This document shows, one piece after another, positions 41,032 through 48,914 of a stretch of 64,000 nt of DNA. A model generated the notes under the pieces. The model saw nothing but the letters and a program-made list of their open reading frames with translations, did no database searches and was not told the DNA's origin. The stretch's first letter is position 1, and each line of letters starts with the position of its first letter. This stretch comes from Actinoplanes regularis (lineage in GTDB: Bacteria > Actinomycetota > Actinomycetes > Mycobacteriales > Micromonosporaceae). Made by a program: the position numbers and the translations under genes. The stretch lies in assembly GCF_900188005.1 (NCBI RefSeq), contig NZ_FZNR01000019.1, forward strand, positions 1-64,000. The letters are read 5' to 3'.

Positions 41032-41691
41032 ATGCGTACCTTGCCCCTGGTAGCCATCGCACTCACGGTGACGGCGCTGACCGGCTGCACCGAGGCCGGA
41101 CCGAAGAGCGTCACGGGTGACGCCGGACCAGCCGGCAGCCCGCCCCCGGTGGTGACCGCCATCCCGTCGTCGCCGTCGTCGTCGCCCAGCGCGACCGCGT
41201 CCACCACCGGTAAACCCACCGCCACGAGCACCGCGTCGCCCGCGGACGGGATCCGCGGGACCGACTGGGACAACGCCACGCTCACCAACCTCGGGACCTA
41301 CGGTGAGATGCGCTTCAAGAACGGCAAGGCGACGAAGGGCGCGAACACGTGCACGATGCTTCCCGGCGGCGCGAAGCCGTTCTACGCCGACTACATCACC
41401 GAGGAGCCGGCGAACGCGCCCTCCGTCGAGGACGCGCTCGTGCTCGTCGAGTGCGGCTCCGACGCGTACGAGCAGATGCTCATGCCCGCCCACCTCACCT
41501 CCGAGCGGAACGTCTGGTGGGCCGCCGGCGGCGTGATCAAGGCGGACCCGCCGCCGGGCCCGGGCAAGCGGATGACGTTCGTCTCGTACCGGGTCGAGAA
41601 CGAAACGATCGTGACGACCGTCCGTAAGCCGGACGGCAGCACGCAGGTGCGCCGCTACCGGTACGACAACATCCGGTGGGAGCGGTTCTAA
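41032..41691 (+). CDS. Lipoprotein, unknown function
   Basis: A 219-residue lipoprotein. The signal peptide ends in the lipobox LTGC (C19). A Ser/Thr/Pro-rich spacer of about 50 residues follows (SSPSSSPSATASTTGKPTAT). The globular part (about 74-219) contains WDNATLTNLGTYGEMRFKNG, a cysteine pair (NTCTML and LVECGSD) and KRMTFVSYRVENETIVTTVR. No family recognised. GAGAGGAACC precedes the ATG. It converges on the Ser/Thr kinase gene with a 4-bp overlap of stops. The spacer should hold the domain away from the membrane or within the cell wall. Confidence 0.8.
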   Translation: MRTLPLVAIALTVTALTGCTEAGPKSVTGDAGPAGSPPPVVTAIPSSPSSSPSATASTTGKPTATSTASPADGIRGTDWDNATLTNLGTYGEMRFKNGKATKGANTCTMLPGGAKPFYADYITEEPANAPSVEDALVLVECGSDAYEQMLMPAHLTSERNVWWAAGGVIKADPPPGPGKRMTFVSYRVENETIVTTVRKPDGSTQVRRYRYDNIRWERF

Positions 41692-43052
41692 CCCGTACGC
41701 ACGCCCCGCAGGATCGCCTCGGTGTGGTCGGTGTCGTCGACCTGCCGGATCTGCACGTACAGCCCGTAATCGCCGGTCGGCGGCGTGATCAGAGCCTCGG
41801 TGAAGGAGACGCTCGTGCCGCCGCACCCGGTCCAGCGCCGCACGACGGCCGTGCGGGCGCCCAGGTGCGGGCGCGGATCGGGCTGGCGGGTGCACGTCGA
41901 GTGGTCGGGCAGCGCCGGGGTGGCGCCGCGCAGCGCCGGGCTCACGCCGGCGAAGACGCCGGGCACCGGGCTCGCCGGGTCGTCCCAGGCGGTCAGATCG
42001 GTGCCGACGACCAGGCCGTGCGCGCGGCCGTCCGCCAGGCGCAGCGTCCGCGGGTTCCAGCCGGTGCCGCGGACCTGCTTGGCCCAGGCGGCCGGCACCC
42101 ACACCGAGACCTCGCCGGAGGCGTCGGTCACCCGGGTCCAGGTGGGTACGGCGTCGAACGCGCTCCCCGCCCCCAGCAGCACCGCGCTCAGGGCGGCGGT
42201 GACCGCCAGCCGGCGCGCGACGGCGGGCCGCCGCCGCGGTGCCGGTGCGGTGAGCGCCGCCTCCAACGCGTCGGCGAACGCCGCCGCGGACGGCCATCGG
42301 CGCGCCGGCGCGGACGCGAGGGCCCGCATCACCACGTTGTCGACCGCGGCCGGAACACCGGGCCGCAGCCTCGACGGGCGTACCACCGGCTGCGCGGCGG
42401 CCGCGGGCACGGCCTGGATGGAGGCGGGCAGCGTGGGGGTCCGCCCGGTGAGCATGTGGTAGGTGAGCGCGCCCAGCGCGTACACATCGGTGCGCTCGTC
42501 GAGGCCGCCGCCGAGCAGCGCCTGCTCCGGCGCCATATAGCCGGGCGACCCGGCCACGACGGTGAAGCCGGACCCGTGCGCGAGCGCCTTCGCCAGTCCC
42601 AGGTCGCCGACGAGCACCCGGTTCTCGTGGAAGAACACGTTGGACGGCTTCAGGTCGCGGTGCACGATGCCGAGCCCGTGCAGGACGGCGACACCGTGGG
42701 CGGCCTCCACCGCGACGCGTAACGCCTCGCGCACCGGCAGCGGACCGTCCTCGAGGCGTTCCGCGAGCGTGCCGCCCGACGCGTACGTCATGACCAGATA
42801 GGGCCGCCCGTCCGGCAGCTCACCCACGTCGAGCACCCGGACCAGCCGGTCCGACTCGGCGCGGCGCATGATCCGGGCCTCCTCGGTGAACCGGGCCCGC
42901 ACGTCGAGCTGGTGCGTCCAGTTGTCGGCCAGCACCTTCACCGCGACCGGGCTGCGCAGCTCCTCGTCGTCGGCGAACCACACAGTGGCGAACGCGCCGG
43001 AACCGAGGCGCCGCCCGACGCGATATCTACCGATCAGTTCAGGCACCGACAC
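41688..43052 (-). CDS. Membrane Ser/Thr protein kinase (PknB-like)
   Basis: A 454-residue Hanks-type kinase. The glycine loop is GSGAFATVWF, with K39 (VAVKVL), catalytic HRDLKPSN (131-138), DLG in place of DFG (150-152), and activation-segment end SPGYMAPEQ. A basic juxtamembrane stretch leads to one membrane helix (about 281-297), then an extracellular domain of about 155 residues with three cysteines (HSTCTRQ, TGCGGTS region) that resembles no PASTA repeat. It may sense an extracytoplasmic signal. It is divergent from an ECF sigma gene with only 36 bp between starts. Confidence 0.94.
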   Translation of the reverse strand: MSVPELIGRYRVGRRLGSGAFATVWFADDEELRSPVAVKVLADNWTHQLDVRARFTEEARIMRRAESDRLVRVLDVGELPDGRPYLVMTYASGGTLAERLEDGPLPVREALRVAVEAAHGVAVLHGLGIVHRDLKPSNVFFHENRVLVGDLGLAKALAHGSGFTVVAGSPGYMAPEQALLGGGLDERTDVYALGALTYHMLTGRTPTLPASIQAVPAAAAQPVVRPSRLRPGVPAAVDNVVMRALASAPARRWPSAAAFADALEAALTAPAPRRRPAVARRLAVTAALSAVLLGAGSAFDAVPTWTRVTDASGEVSVWVPAAWAKQVRGTGWNPRTLRLADGRAHGLVVGTDLTAWDDPASPVPGVFAGVSPALRGATPALPDHSTCTRQPDPRPHLGARTAVVRRWTGCGGTSVSFTEALITPPTGDYGLYVQIRQVDDTDHTEAILRGVRTG

Positions 43053-43088
43053 GGCCGTACTATAGGGCGCTCACGGGGGAGGGGCGCC

Positions 43089-43643
43089 ATGGCGTTCAAT
43101 GAAGAGATCGAGGCCCTGGCCACGGCGGCGGCCGGCGGTGACCGGGCCGCGCTCGACGCGCTGCTGATCCGGATCGGACCGGACACGTTGCTGCGCTGCG
43201 GCCGGATCCTGCCGTGCCGGCAGGACGCCGAGGAAGCCTGCCAGGACGCGCTGCTGCGGGTCGCGCAGAACATCACCCGGTTCAACGGCGATTCCACCTT
43301 CGCCACCTGGCTGTACGTCGTCGTCGCGAACTGCGCGCGCCAGACCTACCGCTCGCTGAAGCGCCGGGCCGCGGAACGCACCGGCGCCGAGTTGCCCGTC
43401 GATCTGCCGGATCCGCGCACCACCAGCGTGATCGCCGGCTCGCGGCTGATGCTGCTCGACGCGCTGGAGCGCCTGGAGACCGAGCGTCCCGGCCTGGCGA
43501 CGGCGCTGGTGCTGCGCGATCTGAGCGAACTGGACTACGAGGAGATCGCGGCCCAGCTCGCCATCACCGTCGGCGCGGCCCGCTCCCAGGTGCACCGCGC
43601 CCGCCAGCACCTGCGTGAGTCACTCGACGGAGCCTTGGCGTAG
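43089..43643 (+). CDS. ECF-type RNA polymerase sigma factor
   Basis: A 184-residue sigma-70 family protein. Region 2 is at about 40-90 (DAEEACQDALLRVAQNI, FATWLYVVVANCARQTYRSL) and region 4 at about 130-180 (VLRDLSELDYEEIAAQLAIT, then VGAARSQVHRARQHLRESL). It would direct RNA polymerase to a dedicated promoter set. No anti-sigma factor gene is adjacent. Instead the divergent neighbour is a transmembrane Ser/Thr kinase, which may control it. GGGGGAGGGGC precedes ATG 43089. The GNAT gene 33 bp downstream may be co-transcribed. Confidence 0.92.
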   Translation: MAFNEEIEALATAAAGGDRAALDALLIRIGPDTLLRCGRILPCRQDAEEACQDALLRVAQNITRFNGDSTFATWLYVVVANCARQTYRSLKRRAAERTGAELPVDLPDPRTTSVIAGSRLMLLDALERLETERPGLATALVLRDLSELDYEEIAAQLAITVGAARSQVHRARQHLRESLDGALA

Positions 43644-43676
43644 AGGCGAGCCGCGTACCTGCCTAGACTCTGCCGG

Positions 43677-44099
43677 GTGATCGTGCGGAAGGCCGGCGTG
43701 ACGGATGTGGCGGCCCTCGCGGACCTGCAGGACATCGAACCGGACAGGCTCGCGGCGTTCGCCGACTGGGTCGCCGCCCATGCGGAGACGCACCTGCCGT
43801 TCGTCGCCGAGGTCGATGGGCGGGTGGTCGGCGCCGCCTGGCTGCTCGTCGCGGAGCGGGTGCCCCGCAACGACTCGCTGGACCGGCGCTACGGCGACGT
43901 CCAGTCGGTCATGGTCCGTGAGCAGTACCGCGGCCAGGGTCTCGGCACCGCGCTGATGGCCGCGATCCTGACCGAGGCCCGCGCCCGGAACCTGGCGCAC
44001 GTGACCGTCCACTCCGGCCGTCGCGCGGTCGACTTCTATCTGCGCAACGGCTTCGGTCACCACCGCCGGCTCCTGCTCTGGGAGCCGGCCGCCCCCTGA
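43677..44099 (+). CDS. GNAT family N-acetyltransferase
   Basis: A 140-residue single-domain GNAT starting at GTG 43677. It has beta-4 VQSVMVREQYRGQGLG (the acetyl-CoA loop RGQGLGTALM), then AILTEARARNLAHVTVHSGR and AVDFYLRNGFGHHRRLLLW. This layout is typical of small acetyltransferases acting on amino groups of metabolites or peptides; the substrate is unknown. Its position 33 bp after the sigma factor gene suggests read-through or shared control. Confidence 0.88.
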   Translation: MIVRKAGVTDVAALADLQDIEPDRLAAFADWVAAHAETHLPFVAEVDGRVVGAAWLLVAERVPRNDSLDRRYGDVQSVMVREQYRGQGLGTALMAAILTEARARNLAHVTVHSGRRAVDFYLRNGFGHHRRLLLWEPAAP

Positions 44100-44158
44100 G
44101 CCGCCACCGTCTCGCCTACCCTGGTGCGCGGTCAGCCAGGGGCATCGGGGAGGCACGG

Positions 44159-45112
44159 ATGACGGACGTCGACTGGTCGCGGATGGGGTACAGGTCGTGG
44201 TCGGACCTCGCCGCGGTACAGGCCCGGCTCGCGGCCGGCGCCGACCCGAACACTCTCGTGCGCGGGCACGGGCGACCGCTGCACCACGCGGCGCGGGAGG
44301 GCTCGGCCGAGGTGGTGGCGGAGCTGGCCCGGCTCGTCGACGACGTGGACGCCGTCGACGACGGACGCACCGCGCTCTGGCTCGCCGTGCACGCCGGCAA
44401 GCCCGCCAACGCCCGGGCGCTCGTGGCCGCCGGCGCGGACCCCGACCGGCCGATGATGGCCGGCTGGTCACCGGCGCGGTTGAGCCTGGCCGGGGCGACG
44501 CCCGACCTGTTCGGGACGAGCGCGACGCTGACGGCGACGGAGACCGCCGCCGTCGCTGAGGCGCGCGGGCTCATCGGCGCGCTCGCCGAGATCGATGGTG
44601 ACGGCATGAGCCTGTGCTGCGTGGGCGGCATCGACGCCGCGGAGGCGGTACGGCGCCTGGGCGCCACGGTGGTCCAGGACGAGATCGTCGTCGAGGACAT
44701 GTGGGACGCCACCGGCGACGAGTCGATCCGGACGCTCGGCGTCACCGATGTGCCCGGCGGCTGCGTCGTCAGCCAGCCGTGGGCGTACGGCGCGTCGATG
44801 CCGCTGGTCGCGCTGCTGCTGTCGGCCGGCACAACCTGCTACGGCATGTACGCCAACCCCAAGAGCGGCAATCAGGGCGCGTCGGTGCACGACGGTGTCG
44901 TCACCGGCTGGGACCTGCATCCGGGCGGCGGATGGCCGGCGGCCGACGCCTCCGCCGCCGAGGTCCTGCGCGCTTTCCTCTACCAGCACCACGCCGTCGA
45001 GTACTGCTGCGCCTACGCCGGAGTGCGCCCCGCCGACGCTCGTCCGTTCACCGAGCCCGATCGGTGGGTGCGGCTGCCCACCCGCGACTGGTGGGCGGTC
45101 TCGGTGAGTTGA
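44159..45112 (+). CDS. Ankyrin-repeat protein with DUF6461 domain
   Basis: A 317-residue cytosolic protein. Ankyrin repeats fill the N-terminus (about 15-110): VQARLAAGADPNTLVRGHGR, PLHHAAREGSAEVVAELAR, then GRTALWLAVHAGKPANARAL with VAAGADPDRP. The C-terminal half (about 145-317) matches DUF6461, with CCVGGIDAAEAVRRLGA, GCVVSQPWAYGASMP and GTTCYGMYANPKSGN. DUF6461 is common in actinobacteria but has no known function. The ankyrin part implies a protein partner. No signal peptide. Gene neighbours give no further clue. Confidence 0.85.
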   Translation: MTDVDWSRMGYRSWSDLAAVQARLAAGADPNTLVRGHGRPLHHAAREGSAEVVAELARLVDDVDAVDDGRTALWLAVHAGKPANARALVAAGADPDRPMMAGWSPARLSLAGATPDLFGTSATLTATETAAVAEARGLIGALAEIDGDGMSLCCVGGIDAAEAVRRLGATVVQDEIVVEDMWDATGDESIRTLGVTDVPGGCVVSQPWAYGASMPLVALLLSAGTTCYGMYANPKSGNQGASVHDGVVTGWDLHPGGGWPAADASAAEVLRAFLYQHHAVEYCCAYAGVRPADARPFTEPDRWVRLPTRDWWAVSVS

Positions 45113-45131
45113 TCGGCGTGCGAGCCCGCGG

Positions 45132-45767
45132 CTAGCTGATGATCGCCTCGCGGCGGGCCAGCACCGCCTCGACGATCGCGCGCGGCGCCGTGGCCGGGTC
45201 GCCGGCCTGGTAGGGCGGCTGCGGCTGGTACTCGTGGGCGAGCTGGACGACCTGTGCGGTGAAGTCACCGGCGATGCGACCGGCCAGGGTGAAGGCCATG
45301 TCCAGTCCGGCCGAGACCCCGGCGGCGGTGAGATACTTGCCGTCGGCGACGACCCGTTCCTGAACCGGTACGACGCCGAACGTGGCGAGCTGGTCGTGGA
45401 CGAGCCAGTGCGTGGTGGCCCGCCGGCCGGTCAGCAGCCCCGCGGCGGCGAGCAGCAGCGAACCGGTGCACACCGAGGCCGTCCAGGTGCTGTGCCCGTC
45501 CGCGTCGCGCAGCCATCGCCGGACCGGGCCGTCCCCCATGTGCGCCGGCTGCCCCGGCCCGCCCGGGATCACGATCACATCCGGTCGGGGTACGTCGGCG
45601 AGCGCGGCGTCGGCGTACAGGCGCAGGCTGCCGACGTCGTTGCCGACCGGGCCGGTGCGCTCCGCGACGAAGGTGACGCGCGCGCCGGGCAGGTGGCTCA
45701 GCACGTCGTACGGGCCGACGACGTCCAGGGCGGTGAACCGGTCGTAGAGCAGAATCGCGATCTGCAC
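45132..45767 (-). CDS. DJ-1/PfpI family protein
   Basis: A 211-residue DJ-1/PfpI-fold protein. The conserved nucleophile-elbow cysteine is in TASVCTGSLLLAAAGLL, preceded by VIVIPGGPGQPAH and followed by RRATTHWLVHDQL. These motifs match the isonitrile hydratase/ThiJ-like group rather than proteases. I start it at GTG 45767 because GGAGAGG, which otherwise would be codons 1-3 of a TTG start at 45779, is a good ribosome-binding site. It follows the GlxA-type regulator gene by 12 bp, so the two are probably one operon; the regulator carries the same domain. Confidence 0.9.
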   Translation of the reverse strand: MQIAILLYDRFTALDVVGPYDVLSHLPGARVTFVAERTGPVGNDVGSLRLYADAALADVPRPDVIVIPGGPGQPAHMGDGPVRRWLRDADGHSTWTASVCTGSLLLAAAGLLTGRRATTHWLVHDQLATFGVVPVQERVVADGKYLTAAGVSAGLDMAFTLAGRIAGDFTAQVVQLAHEYQPQPPYQAGDPATAPRAIVEAVLARREAIIS

Positions 45768-45779
45768 GTACCTCTCCAA

Positions 45780-46712
45780 TCAGAATCGGCGCCGGTACTC
45801 GGCGGCCGGGACGCCCAGCGCGCGCACCATGGCGCGGCGCATCGCCTCGGCTGTTCCGTACCCGCAGCGGCCGGCGATCCGGTCGACGCCGTCGTCGGTC
45901 TCCTCCAGCAGGCGGCGGGCGGTCTCCACCCGTACCCGCCCGACGTAACGACCCGGCGGCTCGCCCACCTCGGCGGCGAACGCCCGTGCGAACTGCCGGG
46001 GTGACAGGTTGGCGCGCTGGGCCAGAGCGGTCACGCTCAGATCCGCGTGCGGGTTGTCGGCGATCCACCGCTGCACCTCACGCAGGCCGGGACGGGTCGC
46101 GAGCTGGGCGGAGAGCTGAGCGCTGAGCTGGGTCTGGTTGGCCGGTCGGCGCAGGAACACCACCAGGTGGCGGGCGATCTCCAGGGCCGCGTCCCGGCCG
46201 AGGTCCTCCTCGACCAGAGCCAGTGCGAGATCGAGGCCGGCGGTCACCCCGGCCGACGTGGCGATCGACCCGTCCCGTACGAAGATCGGTTGGGGGTCAA
46301 CGGTGACGTCGGGGTACCGCCGGGCCAGGGTGTCGCAGACCCGCCAGTGGCTGGTGGCCCGGCGTCCGGCCAGCAGACCGGCCTCGGCCAGGAGGAACGC
46401 GCCGCTGCACACCGAGACCACCCGCCGGGCCCCGGACGCGTGCGCGCGCAGCCACTCGACGATGGACGGATTCGGCTCACGGGTGCCCTCGCCGCCGGGG
46501 ACGACCACGGTGTCCGGTGCCGCCACGTCGGCGAGATCCCGGTCCGGCACGAGGGTCAGGCCGCTCGACGTCCGCACCGGAGCACCGCCCGGACCGGCGG
46601 TGGTCACGTGGTACGCCGACGGACCGGCGCCCGCGAACACCTCCAGCGGGCCGGTCACGTCCAGACTCTGCACACCCGCGAACAGCAGGATCAGTATGTC
46701 ACGGCCAGACAT
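45780..46712 (-). CDS. GlxA-type AraC regulator with DJ-1/PfpI domain
   Basis: A 310-residue regulator with an N-terminal DJ-1/PfpI domain (about 1-165; ILILLFAGVQSLDVTGPLEV, VVPGGEG, RRVVSVCSGAFLLAEAGLLA) and a C-terminal AraC DNA-binding domain (about 215-310; VTALAQRANLSPRQFARAF, DRIAGRCGYGTAEAMRRAMV). AdpA of Streptomyces has this architecture. A candidate TGGCA-type site lies just upstream at 46744-46774. It probably regulates the adjacent DJ-1 gene and the divergent gene. ATG 46712 is preferred to a GTG/TTG further upstream because the family starts at the ILILLFAG strand. Confidence 0.9.
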   Translation of the reverse strand: MSGRDILILLFAGVQSLDVTGPLEVFAGAGPSAYHVTTAGPGGAPVRTSSGLTLVPDRDLADVAAPDTVVVPGGEGTREPNPSIVEWLRAHASGARRVVSVCSGAFLLAEAGLLAGRRATSHWRVCDTLARRYPDVTVDPQPIFVRDGSIATSAGVTAGLDLALALVEEDLGRDAALEIARHLVVFLRRPANQTQLSAQLSAQLATRPGLREVQRWIADNPHADLSVTALAQRANLSPRQFARAFAAEVGEPPGRYVGRVRVETARRLLEETDDGVDRIAGRCGYGTAEAMRRAMVRALGVPAAEYRRRF

Positions 46713-46743
46713 GCCACCCAGCCTGCTGCCCGGCGGCGACGGC

Positions 46744-46774
46744 GGCAATGTCGAAGATCCCACCTTTCCTGCCA
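46744..46774. promoter_or_regulatory. AdpA/GlxA-like binding site upstream of the GlxA-type gene
   Basis: TTTCCTGCCA (46765-46774), i.e. TGGCAGGAAA on the other strand, and GGCAA at 46744-46748 form a loose inverted pair between two divergent genes. The published AdpA consensus is TGGCSNGWWY. A matching arrangement lies beside the second GlxA-type regulator at 49970-50004. Confidence 0.4.
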
Positions 46775-46792
46775 CGGCTAACCTCTGTGGCC

Positions 46793-47509
46793 ATGAGCTA
46801 CGCGGGGAGAATCAGGCCGGTCCTCGACCGGGTCTACGTCGGAGCCCGATCGAGCGGCCGTGATCGCGTCCTGGCCGTCTACGCCGAGCACGACCTGCGA
46901 CCCGGCTTCGAGAGCAGCTTCTACTTCGGCCTGCTTGCCCGCCCCATGCCGGCGGAGAGCTTCGCGGCGGCGACCACCTACAGCGGTGCGGACATGGCCA
47001 CGCAGGTGGAGCAGGGCACCGCGGTGGTGGACGCCGACGGGACGTGGCGGCTCACCGACCGTGGCCGGGCCGTGGCGCTGGCCGTGCAGCGGGCGCTCGG
47101 CGAAGCCGCGGCCGAGCGCTGGAATCCCGGCCCGCCGTTCGACTCGGTGCTGCCCGGACCGGCCGCGCTGCCCCGTCTCGCCGATCTGGTGGGGCGGCTG
47201 CTGGCGGCGGGGCAGGCCACCGGAGGCCCGGCCTTCCGGGCGCTGACACCGGTGTACGAGCCGGTGGACGCGTCGCCGGCGGTGCGCCTGACGACCCGGC
47301 TGGGTGCGCTGCGCCACCACCGCGCGGACGCGCACCGGGCGGCGTGGCAGGCCGCCGGCCTGACCCTGGAGCAGCTGAGGGCGCTGCCCGCCGGTCCTGA
47401 ACGGCAAGCCATCGAGGACGAGACCAACCGTCGCGACGAGCCGATCTACCAGGTTCTGGACCAGGAGGAGCGGATCGAGCTACTGGCCGGACTCGGCGCC
47501 CTGCCCTGA
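46793..47509 (+). CDS. SCO6745-like hypothetical protein
   Basis: A 238-residue, mostly helical cytosolic protein starting at ATG 46793. A possible winged-helix unit is seen around residues 60-105 (QVEQGTAVVDADGTWRLTDR, GRAVALAVQRALGEAA). The remainder (LPRLADLVGRLLAAGQATGG, TTRLGALRHHRADAHRAAWQ, QAIEDETNRRDEPIYQVLDQ) is helical without known motifs. It resembles the actinobacterial family named after SCO6745, whose function is unknown, from memory rather than a search. It is divergent from the GlxA-type regulator and shares its regulatory gap. Confidence 0.6.
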   Translation: MSYAGRIRPVLDRVYVGARSSGRDRVLAVYAEHDLRPGFESSFYFGLLARPMPAESFAAATTYSGADMATQVEQGTAVVDADGTWRLTDRGRAVALAVQRALGEAAAERWNPGPPFDSVLPGPAALPRLADLVGRLLAAGQATGGPAFRALTPVYEPVDASPAVRLTTRLGALRHHRADAHRAAWQAAGLTLEQLRALPAGPERQAIEDETNRRDEPIYQVLDQEERIELLAGLGALP

Positions 47510-47626
47510 CGTCCGCTCTTGATCTGGGGCGCGCGACAACGACATCGTTCGCTCCGCGAACCGGAACGGGATCCAGTTGCTCTGCGTCCGCGCGGTCGCG
47601 GCCGGGTCGTTGCAGCAGACAAACCA

Positions 47627-47638
47627 CTAGGTTCCTAG
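47627..47638. promoter_or_regulatory. CTAGG-TT-CCTAG palindrome, possible operator
   Basis: A perfect 5-2-5 palindrome rich in CTAG, a tetranucleotide rare in such genomes. TAGGAT at 47636-47641 overlaps its right arm and could be a -10 box for the small ORF, so binding here would repress. The form resembles GntR-type operators; the regulator is unknown. Confidence 0.4.
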
Positions 47639-47659
47639 GATGCTTTAGGCGATGTGGCG

Positions 47660-47716
47660 GTGAGCAACAAGCCGGCCGGTGAGCAACAACCCGGCCGGTG
47701 AGCAACAACCCGGCTG
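47660..47716 (+). repeat. Three tandem 19-bp repeats, each starting with GTG
   Basis: Units at 47660, 47679 and 47698 read GTGAGCAACAAGCCGGCCG with one or two substitutions. Nineteen is not a multiple of three, so each GTG opens a different frame: 13, 26 and 67 codons respectively. Two 18-bp in-frame units (GGCTGGTGGCAGCGAC core, at 47712 and 47730) follow directly. Confidence 0.85.
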
Positions 47717-47901
47717 GTGGCAGCGACAAGGCTGGTGGCAGCGACGCGGTTGTCGGTAACGACTGGGACGGTGCCGGCGATGCGGAGACGGTCGAGATCA
47801 CCGTGGCGCCGGCTCAGCTCGCGGCCGCCCTGTTCGCTCAGGAGTCCGCCGCCGACGGCCTGCTGCGGGCCCACCCGGCAAACCGGAGCGCACCGGGCTG
47901 A
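47698..47901 (+). CDS. Possible small protein
   Basis: A 67-codon frame from the third repeat GTG. The N-terminus is repeat-derived (SNNPAGGSDKAGGSDA), and the rest (AETVEITVAPAQLAAALFAQ, then ESAADGLLRAHPANRSAPG) has a plausible amphipathic helix. No homolog is recalled and no firm ribosome-binding site is visible. It is reported because it is the only open frame that makes use of the repeat array and palindrome. Confidence 0.3.
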   Translation: MSNNPAGGSDKAGGSDAVVGNDWDGAGDAETVEITVAPAQLAAALFAQESAADGLLRAHPANRSAPG

Positions 47902-47996
47902 GCCGCCCGCCCGTCCGCGATCAGGTCAGCACGCGGCGCGGATCTCGGGCAGGATCCAGAGGGTGAACCGTCCGACCGGACCGAGGAGCGAGTCTG

Positions 47997-48857
47997 ATGG
48001 AACTGGGTCTGCACATCGCCGACTTCACCTGGAGTGACGGCCCGGCCCGGCTGGGCCCGGCGCTCGCCGGGCACGTGCGCGCCGCCGAGGACGCCGGCAT
48101 CGCCAGGATCACCGTGATGGATCACTTCTGGCAGATCACCGGTGTCGGCCCGGTCGACCACGAGATGCTGGAGGCGTACGCCACGCTGGGTTTCATCGCC
48201 GCGCACACCACCCGGGCGCGGCTGCACGCGCTGGTCACCGGTGTGACCTACCGCGAGCCGGGCCTGCTGGCCAAGCAGATCAGCACGCTCGACGTGCTCT
48301 CCGGCGGGCGGGTCGGGCTGGGCATCGGCGCCGCCTGGAACGACGAGGAGTCGACCGGTCTAGGGTTCGCGTTCCCGCCGGCGAGCGAGCGGTTCGAGCG
48401 GCTGGAGGAGACGATCCAGATCTGCCTGCAGATGTGGTCCGATTCGGACAGCGAGTTCAAGGGCCGGCACTACCAGCTCGGCCGCACGCTCAACGTTCCG
48501 CAGAGCATCCAGCGGCCCCGGCCGTACCTGATGATCGGCGGCGGCGGTGAGAAGAAGACGCTGCGCCTGGTCGCGCGGTACGCCGACGCCTGCAATCTCG
48601 GCGGCGACGCCGAGGTGCTCGCCCACAAGCTGAACGTGCTGCGTCAGCACTGTGACGCCGTCGGCCGCGATTACGACGAGATCGAGAAGACCGGCATCTT
48701 CGCGATGGACCCGGCCACGACCACCGACGACATCGTGCGCAAGGTGGACGAGCTGCGTGGGCTCGGTTTCACCGTGGCGTACATCTATGCCCGCGACATC
48801 ACCGACCGGGCGAGCATCATCGGCCGCGTCGGCGCGGCGGTGCCGCGCCTGACCTGA
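47997..48857 (+). CDS. LLM-class F420-dependent oxidoreductase
   Basis: A 286-residue luciferase-like barrel protein. It begins MELGLHIADFTWSDGPARLG; RITVMDHFWQITGVGPV and TLDVLSGGRVGLGIGAAWND follow, with PYLMIGGGGEKKTLRLVARY as the F420-phosphate region. It matches the TIGR03560-type F420-dependent group and should transfer hydride between reduced F420 and an unknown substrate. The ATG at 47997 has GAGGAGCGAG upstream. Neighbouring genes do not indicate the substrate. It supports F420 biosynthesis in the host. Confidence 0.92.
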   Translation: MELGLHIADFTWSDGPARLGPALAGHVRAAEDAGIARITVMDHFWQITGVGPVDHEMLEAYATLGFIAAHTTRARLHALVTGVTYREPGLLAKQISTLDVLSGGRVGLGIGAAWNDEESTGLGFAFPPASERFERLEETIQICLQMWSDSDSEFKGRHYQLGRTLNVPQSIQRPRPYLMIGGGGEKKTLRLVARYADACNLGGDAEVLAHKLNVLRQHCDAVGRDYDEIEKTGIFAMDPATTTDDIVRKVDELRGLGFTVAYIYARDITDRASIIGRVGAAVPRLT

Positions 48858-48914
48858 AGCCCCGATCAACCGCGTCAATACCATTTCTCCGGTACGAACA
48901 ACGGAGTCCCAGGG

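Larger units (their letters stand above)
47510..47996. other. Gene-poor region with palindrome, tandem repeats and one small ORF
   Basis: This 487-bp gap has no large gene. In order it holds a palindrome at 47627-47638, three 19-bp repeats at 47660-47716, two 18-bp repeat units at 47712-47745 and a possible 67-codon ORF (47698-47901). The remaining 95 bp up to the LLM gene show nothing except its ribosome-binding region (GAGGAGCGAGTCTG). Confidence 0.6.

Noticed and set aside
47660..47745. A CRISPR array
   Set aside because: The units are contiguous with no spacers, too short and few, and no cas genes are present.
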